From Nostoc mirabile CHAB5784 (GTDB lineage: Bacteria > Cyanobacteriota > Cyanobacteriia > Cyanobacteriales > Nostocaceae): a stretch of DNA of 64,000 bases. Below the pieces are notes generated by a model. That model was not told where the DNA came from. It ran no database searches and was given only the letters and a program-made list of their open reading frames with translations. Of this stretch, positions 1 through 9,170 are shown one piece after another. Position 1 is the stretch's first letter, and each line of letters begins with the position of its first letter. Location: contig NZ_JAIVFS010000002.1 of NCBI RefSeq assembly GCF_020829645.1, forward strand, positions 124,001 to 188,000, written 5' to 3'. The translations under genes and the position numbers were made by a program.

Positions 1-2
1 CT

Positions 3-227
3 TGGCTATCCCAACGCGGAACCAGACTTAGAGGTTGGGCTTTAGCCCTTTACATTATTCAACTTATATTTACGCCAATTATAATGTTGTTAAGTGGAGC
101 AATATTGTTTTATCAAGGTTGGCGTTTAGATCCAATTCTTCAATTTGAGCAATTTTTATTGTTGCTATTAATTCTTTACTTAAGTATCAAAGATATTGTA
201 ATTAATGCAGTTTACAGAGATAGATAA
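3..227 (+). CDS. C-terminal part of a membrane protein (truncated by window edge)
   Basis: An open frame runs in from the left edge and stops at TAA 225-227, giving about 74 residues. They contain a hydrophobic stretch (ALYIIQLIFTPIIMLLSGAI), a polar link, a second hydrophobic run (FLLLLLILYLS) and the charged end NAVYRDR. This fits the last two membrane spans of a small integral membrane protein. I do not recognise the family, and the N-terminus is outside the window. Confidence 0.5.
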   Translation, partial: WLSQRGTRLRGWALALYIIQLIFTPIIMLLSGAILFYQGWRLDPILQFEQFLLLLLILYLSIKDIVINAVYRDR

Positions 228-510
228 TTTTAGCATTGAGAGAATCTCATGAATAAAATTTGTGTTTAAAACTCAGAAAAATGGGTACTGGGTACTGGAA
301 AAATTACTTAATCCCCAGTCCCCAGTATCCTTCACTGCGATCGCGATTGGTTAATTCGCTTTTGCATCGCTTGGTAGTTAGAATCTGTTATGGAAATGTC
401 ACTGTTTAAAGATTTGTAAATGATTTGCCTACTTCCCGGAACTAAAACTGGACACTAAAGAGGTACGTGGTTTTACTACGCGCAAAATTATTCATTAAAG
501 GAGCATTATC

Positions 511-1377
511 ATGAGTACTTTCGGTTCGGTGTTTGTAGGTCTGGACAATACTTTTACTGTCAATGATGGCGGATGGACTAGCTTTAACCAATATCCACGT
601 CAGCTTGGTGATGTCAACGGTGATGGTCGTGATGATATTGTCGGTTTTGGAAATGATAATGTCTTCGTCTCTTTAGGTCAAAGCAATGGTACTTTCGGTT
701 CGGTGTTTGTAGGTCTGGACAATAATTTTACTGTCAATGATGGCGCATGGACTAGCTTTGACAAATATCCACGTCAGCTTGGTGATGTCAACGGTGATGG
801 TCGCGATGATATTGTCGGTTTTGGAAATGATAATGTCTTCGTCTCTTTAGGTCAAAGCAATGGTACTTTCGGTTCGGTGTTTGTAGGTCTGGACAATAAT
901 TTTACTGTCAATGATGGCGGATGGACTAGCTTTGACAAATATCCACGTCAGCTTGGTGATGTCAACGGTGATGGTCGCGATGATATTGTCGGTTTTGGAA
1001 ATGATAATGTCTTCGTCTCTTTAGGTCAAAGCAATGGTACTTTCGGTTCGGTGTTTGTAGGTCTGGACAATACTTTTACTGTCAATGATGGCGCATGGAG
1101 TAGCTTTGACAAATATCCACGTCAGCTTGGTGATGTCACTGACAATGGTCGCGATGATATTGTCAGTTTTGGAAATGATAATGTCTTCGTCTCTTTAGGT
1201 CAAAGCAATGGTACTTTCGGTTCGGTGTTTGTAGGTCTGGACAATGATTTTACTTTCACTGATGGCGCATGGACTAGCTTTGACAAATATCCACGTCAGC
1301 TTGGTGATGTCAACGGTGATGGTCGCGATGATATTGTCGGTTTTGGAAATGATAATGTCTTCGTCTCTTTAGGTTAA
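511..1377 (+). CDS. Five-repeat FG-GAP/VCBS-type (PVL-lectin-like) beta-propeller protein
   Basis: The 288-residue protein is almost entirely five near-identical 58-residue repeats (174 bp each, beginning at 517, 691, 865, 1039 and 1213; the last is 54 residues). Each carries a calcium-loop-like motif, GDVNGDGRDDIVGFGND, followed by NVFVSLG. This is the pattern of FG-GAP/VCBS blades and of Psathyrella velutina lectin-type propellers, where each repeat is one blade and sugars bind between blades. No signal peptide or membrane segment is visible. The start is firm: AAGGAGC lies 7-8 bases before the ATG. Repeats are close to identical at DNA level, so the array expanded recently or is homogenised. 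Five blades are few for a propeller, so it may oligomerise. A lectin role is inferred from the fold only. Confidence 0.72.
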   Translation: MSTFGSVFVGLDNTFTVNDGGWTSFNQYPRQLGDVNGDGRDDIVGFGNDNVFVSLGQSNGTFGSVFVGLDNNFTVNDGAWTSFDKYPRQLGDVNGDGRDDIVGFGNDNVFVSLGQSNGTFGSVFVGLDNNFTVNDGGWTSFDKYPRQLGDVNGDGRDDIVGFGNDNVFVSLGQSNGTFGSVFVGLDNTFTVNDGAWSSFDKYPRQLGDVTDNGRDDIVSFGNDNVFVSLGQSNGTFGSVFVGLDNDFTFTDGAWTSFDKYPRQLGDVNGDGRDDIVGFGNDNVFVSLG

Positions 1378-1440
1378 TAGGATGACACTTCTCATAAGTA
1401 ATAGTTTGTTTGTCATTGGCTCCAATGTCACCTCCCCGTT

Positions 1441-1640
1441 AGAGGATGTCTGAAAAGTTTTTTTGTATACACCTAACCTTTGGAGATCCCCCTAAATCCA
1501 CGCCACTTGCTTCACTTGGGGAAACCCCAAGACCGCAGTGGCTCCCCGATAAATAGGGGGACTTTAAGACTCTTATTCCCCCTTTTTTAAGGGGGTTTAG
1601 GGGGGATCAACAAATATTTGATACTTCTCAGACATCCTCT
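1441..1640. mobile_element. MITE-like element with 18-bp terminal inverted repeats
   Basis: The ends AGAGGATGTCTGAAAAGT (1441-1458) and ACTTCTCAGACATCCTCT (1623-1640) are inverted copies with one mismatch. The interior contains GATCCCCC and CCCCCTT/AAGGGGG hairpin sequence and has no ORF. A related element with similar ends lies at 27044-27207. A target duplication is not clear. It fills most of the gap between the propeller gene and tldE. Confidence 0.7.
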
Positions 1641-1680
1641 TAGAGTAGATTTCTAGATTTGATTCTTTGTCAACAGATGA

Positions 1681-3027
1681 TTACAAAGTATATGTAAAAT
1701 CTTTTACCAGCATACCAGGAACTAAACTACCTCCAAGTTGACGACTTTCATAAGTTCCGACTTCGGGAATAAACTCCTGAAAATTGGTCAAATCTACTAA
1801 CTTATCTCCCCAAAAACGATAGAGACTTTCGTCAAAACGTAAGTTTTCAATGGGGGCAAGAATTTCTCCGTTTTCTACCCAAAAACAAGCATAACGGGTC
1901 ATACCTGTGATTCTACCAGTGTGGCGATCGCTCCAATTCAAGTAATGCAAATTAGATACATATAATCCGGTATCTAAACTCTGAAGAATCTGCTCAAATA
2001 CTAAATTTCCAGTAGTTACTTCTGGCGCTCGTAAAGTCTCTGAACCATTAGCACCGTTGGCAATTTTCTGATATTCCTTAGCAGTCCGAGAATTCACCAA
2101 AGTATTTACCAAATGTCCTTTTTCTATTACAGGTAACTCCGGTGCTGCTATTTCTCCCAATTCATTAAATCGCGGCACTAATCCTCGTTGAAAATTTTCT
2201 TTCAAACTAAATCTTGGAGAAAGTTGTTTTTCTTGACGCGATAAAGCAGCTAAAGCACTGTTTCCTTGTTGGATATCAGCTTCGCCGACTGCTCCCCAAG
2301 AAAGCATTGCTAATAAATCTCCAACAGCAGCAGGTGCAAAATAAGTTTTGTATTGTCCCCGTGGCAATTCTTTAGCTGGGCGAGAAAGCAATTTGAGTTG
2401 CTTTTTGGCTTCGCTAATTTTGGCTATATATGCAGATATATCCCAATTACTCCCAGCAAATGTACCCTTAACTGCTTGTCCAGAGGTGGAAAATAGAGAA
2501 TAATCTAAGGTAAAAGAATCAGTAGCAAACCAGTGTTTTTGACCGTTGGAATCACCATACGCTTTAATTACTATTCCTCCAGCATATATACCTGTAAAAT
2601 CTAATTCAGCAACTAGTTCTAGCACAGTTGGTACTACTGCCTCATCTGCCAATAAATTCCCAGAATGTATTTCTCGACTGGTATTATTTCCTGATGGCAA
2701 AACTAGATACGGATCGATGGGTAGTAGAATAAGTTCGTTACGTAGTTCCTGCAAAGCAGTATATGCTAACTGCCAATCTACATCCCAATTTCCAGTAAAG
2801 GGAAACTGCCGAACACTGCTGCGCTGATCTGCCATCAAAGTCAGTTCGAGCCAACCATCGGCAACACAACCAGTTTGTCGCACTTTGGCATGATTGAAAC
2901 GAGTAAATTGACTTCTTTCACTGCTGAGTTTCACAGTGAATTGTTCACTTTCAGATTTTTTAATCAGCAGAGTTTCAATCAGTTGATTAAAGCTGACTTC
3001 TAACGCAGATAATTCCTCAATTTTCAT
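1681..3027 (-). CDS. tldE: TldE/PmbA-family protein, non-catalytic partner of TldD
   Basis: This 448-residue protein belongs to the TldD/PmbA (U62) family. The C-terminal half has family-typical text (TTGNLVFEQILQSL, RITGMTRYACFWVENGEI) but no HExxxH metal site, as expected for the TldE/PmbA subunit. In characterised bacteria TldD and TldE form a heterodimer with TldD supplying the zinc protease site; it unfolds and degrades small peptides and takes part in peptide maturation. Its partner gene lies just upstream on the same strand at 3333-4772, separated by about 300 bp of repeats. The cyanobacterial substrate is unknown. Confidence 0.85.
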   Translation of the reverse strand: MKIEELSALEVSFNQLIETLLIKKSESEQFTVKLSSERSQFTRFNHAKVRQTGCVADGWLELTLMADQRSSVRQFPFTGNWDVDWQLAYTALQELRNELILLPIDPYLVLPSGNNTSREIHSGNLLADEAVVPTVLELVAELDFTGIYAGGIVIKAYGDSNGQKHWFATDSFTLDYSLFSTSGQAVKGTFAGSNWDISAYIAKISEAKKQLKLLSRPAKELPRGQYKTYFAPAAVGDLLAMLSWGAVGEADIQQGNSALAALSRQEKQLSPRFSLKENFQRGLVPRFNELGEIAAPELPVIEKGHLVNTLVNSRTAKEYQKIANGANGSETLRAPEVTTGNLVFEQILQSLDTGLYVSNLHYLNWSDRHTGRITGMTRYACFWVENGEILAPIENLRFDESLYRFWGDKLVDLTNFQEFIPEVGTYESRQLGGSLVPGMLVKDFTYTL

Positions 3028-3069
3028 AGATATTAAATATTAGTAGGGAGTGGGGAGTGGGGAGAAAGT

Positions 3070-3322
3070 TAGGAGTTAGGAGTTAGGAGTAGAGACGCGA
3101 TTAATCGCGTCTGTACAGGAGTTAAAAGAATTTTTGTAAGTAGCTAGGCGTAAATAAATTAAAGTTTGTAGTAAGGACTTTAGTCCTGATAATCCTTTTT
3201 TTGAGCGATGAATCGCTCACTACGAGCTAGGATTTTATTTTATGTTTAATTATGCCTACCTACTTAATTCAAAACTCCTAACTCCTGTACAGACGCGATT
3301 AATCGCGTCTGTACTCCTAACT
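3070..3322. repeat. Inverted-arm repeat element between tldD and tldE
   Basis: Arms at about 3072-3121 (AGGAGT..., palindrome AGACGCGATTAATCGCGTCT, GTACAGGAGTT) and 3276-3321 (AACTCCTGTAC, the same palindrome at 3291-3310, GTACTCCTAACT) are inverted copies. Between them is AT-rich DNA with no ORF. The 20-bp palindrome occurs eight times in this window. The rest of 3028-3332 shows nothing else I can support. Confidence 0.6.
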
Positions 3323-3332
3323 ATTGTATTTT

Positions 3333-4772
3333 TCAAGTTCCTCCACCAAAAACTTCGACATTAGCAAATACACAAACAGGTGAACCATGTCCTACCCAAA
3401 TAGCCTGATTTGGTTCTCCTTTACCACAATAAGGAGTACCATACATTTGCCAGTTGTCAGCATTTCCTACTTGGATTAAGCTATGCCAAAACTCTGGTGT
3501 TGTGGCGCGATAGTTGGGATTGCGGAGGGTTTTGGTGAGTTTACCGTTTTCAATTAATTTAGCGTACTCACAACCAAATTGGAATTTGTAGCGGCGATCG
3601 TCAATTGACCAAGATCGGTTAGATTCCATGTAAACGCCGTGTTCTATCCCGCCAATAATGTCTTCAAAGCTAGCGTTTAGAGGCTCTAAATTTAAGTTTG
3701 CCATGCGATCGATCGCTGGTCGATTCCATGAGCAAGCGCGGGCACAGGCAACTCCTGGTATACCTGCTCTGGCTTGACTCTCTAGACTACCTAAACCCCG
3801 TTGAAGTACACCTTCTTTAACCAAATACTCTCGCGTTGCTACAGCACCCGTATCATCAAAGCCATAACTAGAAAATTCACCAGGCACGGTGGGATCAAAG
3901 GTAATATTCATCAGTGGCGAACCATATACTAGATTGCCAAAATCACTTTTATTAACGAAGCTGCCCCCAGCATAGTTACGCTCATCTCCCAAAATTCGGT
4001 CAATTTCTAGGGGATGCCCGACACTTTCATGGATTTGCAGCATCATTTGATCTGAGGCTAAAACTAAATTGGTACGAGTGGTAGGGCATTCTTCTGCTGT
4101 CAAGAGTTCTACTGCTTGTTCGCCAATTTGCCGCACCCGATGCCATAAGTTTTCTTGTTTTAAAAGTTCTAGTCCGCCTTGGTAATAGTTTGCGTGAGAA
4201 CCATTGTTACTGCGCTGCTGTACAACCGCACCATCTTGGGCGGTGGCTCCATAATGAGTGCCTATAGATAGAATTTTTTGATAGACTTCCGAGCCGTTAC
4301 TGCTAATAAACCAAGACTCCCTCTCAATGGTGCTAGCACTGGCTATGGTTTGCACAATCTTGTCGTCAACTTTCAACGTTTGGCAAATCCGAACCAGTAA
4401 ATCGTTGATTTCTCCCGGACTCAGAGCATCCAATGGCTCAAGATATGGAGAGTTATATTCACCAACGACTTTAGGGCGCTCACTTTCACCGAAGGGATGT
4501 ATCCACCATTCACTGGCTGCTAGTGCCTGTTTATAGGCTGTTTCGGCAGCAGCTTTTAGGGAAGACACTTCCAGAGAGTTAGTTGCTGCATAACCCAGAC
4601 AGCCATTTGCCAAAACTTCCAGCATGGCTCCTACAGTGAAGGATTTGCCATTTACCTGGGGTAAGCCGTCACGGACTGAACGGGTTGTAGAAGTCTCCTT
4701 TACGGCTCTAATACCAATCCAATCAGCAGGAATATCAAAACTAGCGATCGCTTTTTTAAGTTCAGACCACAT
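3333..4772 (-). CDS. tldD: TldD-family metalloprotease
   Basis: The 479-residue protein has the zinc-site motif HESVGH (His248-Glu249...His253) and a C-terminal Cys in TPYCGKGEP that fits the third metal ligand of TldD proteins. TldD is the catalytic half of the TldD/TldE heterodimer, a soluble cytoplasmic protease acting on small or unfolded peptides. It is upstream of tldE on the same strand, consistent with one transcription unit interrupted by repeat DNA. The start MWSELKKAIASFDIPADWIG reads like a natural N-terminus. The region just upstream is a GGGGAAT minisatellite, so its promoter context may have been altered. Confidence 0.88.
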   Translation of the reverse strand: MWSELKKAIASFDIPADWIGIRAVKETSTTRSVRDGLPQVNGKSFTVGAMLEVLANGCLGYAATNSLEVSSLKAAAETAYKQALAASEWWIHPFGESERPKVVGEYNSPYLEPLDALSPGEINDLLVRICQTLKVDDKIVQTIASASTIERESWFISSNGSEVYQKILSIGTHYGATAQDGAVVQQRSNNGSHANYYQGGLELLKQENLWHRVRQIGEQAVELLTAEECPTTRTNLVLASDQMMLQIHESVGHPLEIDRILGDERNYAGGSFVNKSDFGNLVYGSPLMNITFDPTVPGEFSSYGFDDTGAVATREYLVKEGVLQRGLGSLESQARAGIPGVACARACSWNRPAIDRMANLNLEPLNASFEDIIGGIEHGVYMESNRSWSIDDRRYKFQFGCEYAKLIENGKLTKTLRNPNYRATTPEFWHSLIQVGNADNWQMYGTPYCGKGEPNQAIWVGHGSPVCVFANVEVFGGGT

Positions 4773-4784
4773 AATTTAAAGGAA

Positions 4785-4896
4785 TGGGGAATCGGGAGTG
4801 GGGAATGGGGAATGGGGAATGGGGAATGGGGAATGGGGAATGGTACAGAGGAGAGGAATTTTCCCCCTACTCCCCACTCCCCACTCCCCACTCTCC
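4785..4896. repeat. GGGGAAT / GGGGAGT heptanucleotide tandem repeats
   Basis: Runs of GGGGAATG units occur at about 4799-4841, with the complementary ACTCCCC type at about 4867-4896. They lie between tldD and cysS and form a partial inverted arrangement. Heptanucleotide tandem repeats of this kind are typical of Nostoc-type genomes. A 63-codon frame across them is low-complexity and not a gene. Confidence 0.75.
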
Positions 4897-6384
4897 CTAA
4901 TTCCGATGCCAGCGCGTGCCATCACGGCTATCAATTAGCGTAATACCTTCTGCTTGGAGTTCGTCACGAATGCGATCGCTTTCGGCAAAATTCTTGGCTT
5001 TACGTGCTTCTTGCCTTTGCTGAATTTTTGCTTCAATTTCCGCATCGCTTAAACCATTACTCTTGTCAGGTTCCGCTTCTATCTCGGCTTCTAAACCCAA
5101 AACTCCAGCCAATGTGACAAGAGTTTGCCATTGATGCTTTAACTCATCAGGGGAAGTTTCCGTTTTCCCTTCATGCACAATAATATTTCCCTCACGGCGC
5201 AGTTCTTTGGCTAATTCAAACAGCACTGTTAACCCACCAGGAAAATTAAAGTCGTTATTTACAACTTCTTGAAAGCGTTCAATAGTTTCAGGAAGTAGCG
5301 AGGCAGTTCCTACTCCCCACTCCCCACTCCCCACTCCCCATCCTATTTTTTTACCGTATTGGTAGCCGAAGAGTAAACCTTCTTTAATGGTGTGCCAACC
5401 GTTGGTTGCTGCGGCGATCGCTTCGTCGGTAAAATCTATGGGTGTGCGATATTGTGCGGTCAGTACGAACAACCGCACTGCCATCGGGTCAACTCCTCGA
5501 TCCAGTAAGTCTCTAATAGTGGTAAAGTTGCCCAAAGATTTGGACATTTTTTCACCATCTACCTTCACCATGCCGTTATGTAACCAGTAACGCGCTAGGG
5601 GTTTTCCTGTAACAGCCTCAGATTGGGCAATTTCGTTTTCGTGGTGGGGAAAAATTAAGTCAGCACCACCAGCATGAATATCGATGGTATCACCCAAGCG
5701 ATCGCGCACCATTGCCGAGCATTCTATATGCCACCCCGGACGACCTGCGCCCCAAGGTGATTCCCAAGCTGGTTCTCCCGGTTTTGCTGCCTTCCACAAA
5801 GCAAAATCAAAGGGGTCTTTCTTTTTCTGATATTCTGGATCTTCTACATTGACGCGTAGGCGTAGCCCGCCGTAGGCATCGCTTTTCCCGGCTTGCATAT
5901 CTTCTAATTTGCGTCCAGAAAGCTTGCCATACTCAGCAAACTGTCGGACTGCATAATACACATCGCCGTCAGCAGGGTAAGCAAACCCTTTATTTTCCAA
6001 CTCATGAATTAACCGTTGAATGCCATTCATCGTGTGGGTAGCACGGGGATATTCATCAGCTTCTTTGATTCCCAATCGCGCCATATCCTCAAAATATGCT
6101 TTGATAAAGCGATCGGCTACAGCTTCCATTGATGAATGTTCAACACAGGCTCGATTGAGAATCTTGTCATCAATATCGGTAAAATTTTGGATATATCGCA
6201 CTTCATAGCCGATAAACTGGAGGTATCGGCGGATTACATCCCAAACGATGCAAGCTCTCGCATGACCCAAATGGCAGTAGTCGTACACCGTCACGCCGCA
6301 GTAATACATCTTAACCTTGCCTGCAACGAGAGTTTCAAACGGTTCTTGACGACGGGTGAGGGTATTGTAAAGGGTTAGGGTCAT
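4897..6384 (-). CDS. cysS: Cysteinyl-tRNA synthetase with two repeat-derived insertions
   Basis: CysS charges tRNA-Cys with cysteine in the cytosol. Visible motifs are the zinc ligand Cys29 (YYCG), the HIGH-type motif HLGH (38-41), GWHIECSAM, the zinc/His region GADLIFPHHENE and GEKMSKSLGNF (KMSKS). I chose the ATG of MTLTLYNTLTRRQEPF at 6384 because this matches CysS N-termini; a longer frame to 6453 adds an unrelated leader. The 495-residue protein carries two insertions made of genomic repeats: residues about 168-177 (DAYGGLRLRV) and about 349-360 ([11 protein letters not shown]). Both keep the frame, so the gene should be functional. Confidence 0.95.
   Translation of the reverse strand: MTLTLYNTLTRRQEPFETLVAGKVKMYYCGVTVYDYCHLGHARACIVWDVIRRYLQFIGYEVRYIQNFTDIDDKILNRACVEHSSMEAVADRFIKAYFEDMARLGIKEADEYPRATHTMNGIQRLIHELENKGFAYPADGDVYYAVRQFAEYGKLSGRKLEDMQAGKSDAYGGLRLRVNVEDPEYQKKKDPFDFALWKAAKPGEPAWESPWGAGRPGWHIECSAMVRDRLGDTIDIHAGGADLIFPHHENEIAQSEAVTGKPLARYWLHNGMVKVDGEKMSKSLGNFTTIRDLLDRGVDPMAVRLFVLTAQYRTPIDFTDEAIAAATNGWHTIKEGLLFGYQYGKKIGWGVGSGEWGVGTASLLPETIERFQEVVNNDFNFPGGLTVLFELAKELRREGNIIVHEGKTETSPDELKHQWQTLVTLAGVLGLEAEIEAEPDKSNGLSDAEIEAKIQQRQEARKAKNFAESDRIRDELQAEGITLIDSRDGTRWHRN
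5310..5341. repeat. In-frame ACTCCCC repeat inside cysS
   Basis: Tandem CTCCCCA units identical in type to the intergenic minisatellites lie within the cysS frame. They encode Gly/Trp/Val/Glu-rich text not expected in CysS, and the frame continues on both sides. Confidence 0.75.
5853..5882. repeat. Small dispersed repeat inserted in frame in cysS
   Basis: A GCGTAGGCGTAGCCCGCC...GGCATCGC unit of about 30 bp. The same unit recurs with variation at 12670-12699, near 8101-8129 and inside the livG fragment near 30347. It resembles the very small mobile repeats (SDR) described in Nostoc. Confidence 0.7.
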
Positions 6385-6741
6385 AACAGAGTAATGCTGA
6401 AATAAGAAGATACGTAATAATAGGGTAAAGCAGCTGGGATGACAGTCCAGCATCCCTATGCTAGTACGTCACGGCGGAAATCAACATACTATTGGACAAA
6501 ATCTCGAAAGCCTAGAAATCAAGGGTTTTTGACTTTTGAGAGCCAGTTGCTTCTCCCTTGGCGCTAGCCTCTCCCTTCGGGAGAAGGGGAGACGCTGCGC
6601 GTAGCTTGCTTCCCCGGAGGGGTACAACGCTCTTAACCCGCGCAACGCACTGGCTCAAGATTGACTTTTGCGTAGCGGTGCTAGTGTTTTCTGAACTATC
6701 TGCGCTACATTACTATTTTTTGACTATTTGATAACAGCGCT
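6385..6741. other. Intergenic region with dispersed repeats, no gene
   Basis: It holds imperfect inverted GCTTCTCCC...GGGAGAAGG and GGAGACGCTGCGCGTAGCTTGCTTCCC sequence (about 6548-6625), which recurs elsewhere in the window (for example 23580-23612). The promoters of cysS (leftward) and the CobW gene (rightward) must lie here, but I see no clear boxes and no convincing Zur-type operator. Confidence 0.5.
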
Positions 6742-7848
6742 ATGCAATCAGCAGTTACACCCGAATCTTCCGCAATGGATACGCCCAAACAAGGAATGCC
6801 AGTAACAATTATTACGGGTTTTCTCGGCAGTGGCAAGACGACTTTACTCAATCATATCCTCAACAACCAGCAGGGTTTGAAGACCGCCGTTCTCGTGAAT
6901 GAATTTGGCGAAATTGGCATCGACAACGAGCTAATTGTTTCCACTGGTGAGAACATGGTGGAGCTAAATAATGGTTGTATTTGCTGCACTATTAATAATG
7001 ATTTGGTAGATGCAGTTTACAAAGTTTTAGAACGGCAAGAAAATCTAGATTATCTAGTTGTGGAAACAACTGGATTGGCAGATCCCCTACCAGTAGCTTT
7101 AACATTTCTGGGTACAGAATTGCGAGATTTAACTCGCTTAGATTCGATTATTACCGTAGTAGACGCGGCTAATTACAGCCTAGATTTATTTAACTCTCAG
7201 GCAGCATACAGCCAGATTGCCTATGGTGATGTAATTGTACTGAACAAGACTGATTTGGTTGATGAAGCCACTTTGAATGAGTTAGAAACAAAAATTAACG
7301 AAGTTAAGGAAGGAGCAAGAATTCTCCGCACCACGCGATCGCAAGTGCCACTTCCGTTAATTCTCAGTGTTGGTCTGTTTGAGTCTGATAAATATTTTGA
7401 CACAGTGGTGGATGAACACGGCCATCACGATCATGAACATCACGATCATCATGATGATCATGATCACTCAACATGTGGTCACGATCATCACGACCATGAC
7501 CACGCTCACCATCATTCTGACCATTTAGAAAATGATGGTTTTACTTCCATCTCTTTCCAAAGTAATAAGCCTTTTTCTATCAGGAAGTTTCAGCATTTCT
7601 TAGATAACCAGCTACCCTCAAATATCTTCCGAGCGAAGGGGATTATGTGGTTTGATGAAAGTCCGAAGCGTCATATTTTCCACCTTTGCGGTAAACGCTT
7701 TACCTTGGATGATGATGAATGGAAAGGTCAACTAAAAAACCAAATCGTGCTAATTGGTCAAAATTTGGATCGTGAGACTTTAATTAGTCAACTCGAAAAC
7801 TGCATTTGTCTACCTTCAACCTCTCGCGGTAAAGGATTTGGCAAGTAA
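6742..7848 (+). CDS. CobW/COG0523-family GTPase, putative zinc metallochaperone
   Basis: The 368-residue G3E-family GTPase has Walker A GFLGSGKTT (about 26-34), the metal-binding GCICC motif (78-82), a GTP-specificity NKTD, and a His/Asp-rich loop at about 221-258. A C-terminal CobW_C domain follows (SISFQSNKPFSIRKF). Such proteins use GTP to insert or traffic metals; the CxCC plus His-rich loop pattern is typical of zinc-related COG0523 members rather than cobalamin-pathway CobW. The first ATG is used, with MDTPKQGMP at codon 12 as an alternative. The metal is inferred from sequence features only. Confidence 0.88.
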   Translation: MQSAVTPESSAMDTPKQGMPVTIITGFLGSGKTTLLNHILNNQQGLKTAVLVNEFGEIGIDNELIVSTGENMVELNNGCICCTINNDLVDAVYKVLERQENLDYLVVETTGLADPLPVALTFLGTELRDLTRLDSIITVVDAANYSLDLFNSQAAYSQIAYGDVIVLNKTDLVDEATLNELETKINEVKEGARILRTTRSQVPLPLILSVGLFESDKYFDTVVDEHGHHDHEHHDHHDDHDHSTCGHDHHDHDHAHHHSDHLENDGFTSISFQSNKPFSIRKFQHFLDNQLPSNIFRAKGIMWFDESPKRHIFHLCGKRFTLDDDEWKGQLKNQIVLIGQNLDRETLISQLENCICLPSTSRGKGFGK

Positions 7849-7952
7849 AAGTTAGCAGAGACGCGATTAATCGCGTCTCTACGTTCCCAGGTTCCACCTG
7901 GGAATGCATTCCCAATGGCTCTGCCATCAATTTTGAACAATGAAAATGAGAG

Positions 7953-8090
7953 TAGGACTTACGCACGAGTTACGGAATAACGAACCACAGAGGCACAGAG
8001 AAGCCAGTGCGCCCTTGCGGTTAAGAGACTTGAAGCAACTGGCGCGGCACGGAGAAATCAGAGTTTGAGAGATAATTTGCGTAAGTCCTA
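7953..8090. mobile_element. MITE with 13-bp inverted ends TAGGACTTACGCA
   Basis: The ends TAGGACTTACGCA (7953-7965) and TGCGTAAGTCCTA (8078-8090) are perfect inverted repeats. GAGAG flanks the element on both sides (7948-7952 and 8091-8095), so the target duplication is either GAGAG or the terminal TA of an IS630-type insertion. The interior has no ORF and contains AGAAGCCAGTGCG, also found at 12243 and 35385. The remainder of 7849-8271 holds the palindrome AGACGCGATTAATCGCGTCT (7859-7878) and TTAGCG-rich dispersed repeats. Confidence 0.8.
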
Positions 8091-8271
8091 GAGAGAATAG
8101 CGACGCCGAATAGCCCGTCGTAGACATCGCTTCCTCACTCCTCTGCGTTTACGCGCGAGTGTTTCGCAAATAATTACGAATTACGTTAGCGCAGCATTAG
8201 CGTTAGCGAAGCGGTAGCGAGGAACGAGCGTCCGTAGGAGCGTCATTACGAATTACGAATAGATACTCAAA

Positions 8272-8724
8272 ATGCGCGTTGTTATCCAGCGAGTCAAATC
8301 ATCTCAAGTTGTAGTTAATGGTGAAATTGTCGGCAAAATTGGGCGGGGGCTAAATTTGCTCGTAGGCATAGCCAATACCGACACTAATGTTGAAATCGAC
8401 TGGATGGTGCGTAAGTGCTTGGAATTACGGTTGTTTCCTGACGAGGAAGGAGACGACCGTTGGCAAAACTCTGTACAAGAAATCGGCGGCGATTTGTTAG
8501 TAGTCAGTCAGTTTACCCTTTACGGTGACTGTCGCAAAGGTCGCCGTCCTTCTTTTGACCGTTCAGCCGCTCCCCAATCAGCAGCAGATTTGTATAATCA
8601 TTTTGTTACGAAGTTAAAAGCTAGCGGTTTGCAGGTGGAAACAGGTCAATTTGGTGCAATGATGCATGTTACAATTGAGAATGATGGCCCAGTAACTTTG
8701 TTACTTGAAAAAGAAGCAATTTAA
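8272..8724 (+). CDS. dtd: D-aminoacyl-tRNA deacylase
   Basis: The 150-residue protein matches DTD over its full length: [18 protein letters not shown] at the start, the catalytic-site [17 protein letters not shown], and the Gly-Pro region [17 protein letters not shown] at the end. DTD hydrolyses D-aminoacyl-tRNAs and so keeps D-amino acids and misacylated glycine out of translation. It is cytosolic. psb28 follows about 100 bp downstream on the same strand, with no obvious functional link. Confidence 0.95.
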   Translation: MRVVIQRVKSSQVVVNGEIVGKIGRGLNLLVGIANTDTNVEIDWMVRKCLELRLFPDEEGDDRWQNSVQEIGGDLLVVSQFTLYGDCRKGRRPSFDRSAAPQSAADLYNHFVTKLKASGLQVETGQFGAMMHVTIENDGPVTLLLEKEAI

Positions 8725-8828
8725 GTATATACACTAAAAAGATGAATAACAGTAGCCTCTAGACCGTGGTGTTCTAATTGATGAGAGAATATTAAATTAA
8801 CCATCACAAAAGTTTAAATTCAGTCATC

Positions 8829-9170
8829 ATGGCGAAAATTCAGTTTTCTAGAGGTCTTGACGAAGAAGTAATTCCAGAGGTGCGCTTGACGCGATCGCGC
8901 ACTGGTGACAGTGGAACAGCGACGTTTATTTTTACCAATCCGAAGATTTTAGATCAAGGTAGCACCGAAGATATTACCGGGATGTACCTGATTGACCAAG
9001 AAGGAGAGATAATTACCCGTGAAGTTAAAGCTAAATTTATTAACGGGAAACCGGAAGCATTAGAAGCACTTTACGTGATGAAATCTCCCCAAGAATGGGA
9101 TCGCTTTATGCGCTTCATGGAACGGTATGCTGAAGAAAACGATCTGGGACTAAGCAAAAATGAGGCATAG
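8829..9170 (+). CDS. psb28: Photosystem II assembly factor Psb28
   Basis: The 113-residue protein begins [20 protein letters not shown] and contains [14 protein letters not shown] and [11 protein letters not shown], typical of cyanobacterial Psb28. It is a soluble cytosolic-side factor that binds the CP47-containing photosystem II assembly intermediate and is not part of the mature complex. Length and ends match the family. A HIP1-type site lies within the gene. Confidence 0.95.
   Translation: MAKIQFSRGLDEEVIPEVRLTRSRTGDSGTATFIFTNPKILDQGSTEDITGMYLIDQEGEIITREVKAKFINGKPEALEALYVMKSPQEWDRFMRFMERYAEENDLGLSKNEA

Noticed and set aside
511..1377. Direct repeats considered as a CRISPR array
   Set aside because: The repeats are 174 bp, contiguous without spacers, and form one clean protein frame.
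4700..4891. 63-codon frame rich in PHSPFPI repeats
   Set aside because: Translation of the GGGGAAT minisatellite.
6640..6741. Zur operator upstream of the CobW-type gene
   Set aside because: AT-rich stretches are present, but no convincing TGATAATNATTATCA-like dyad.
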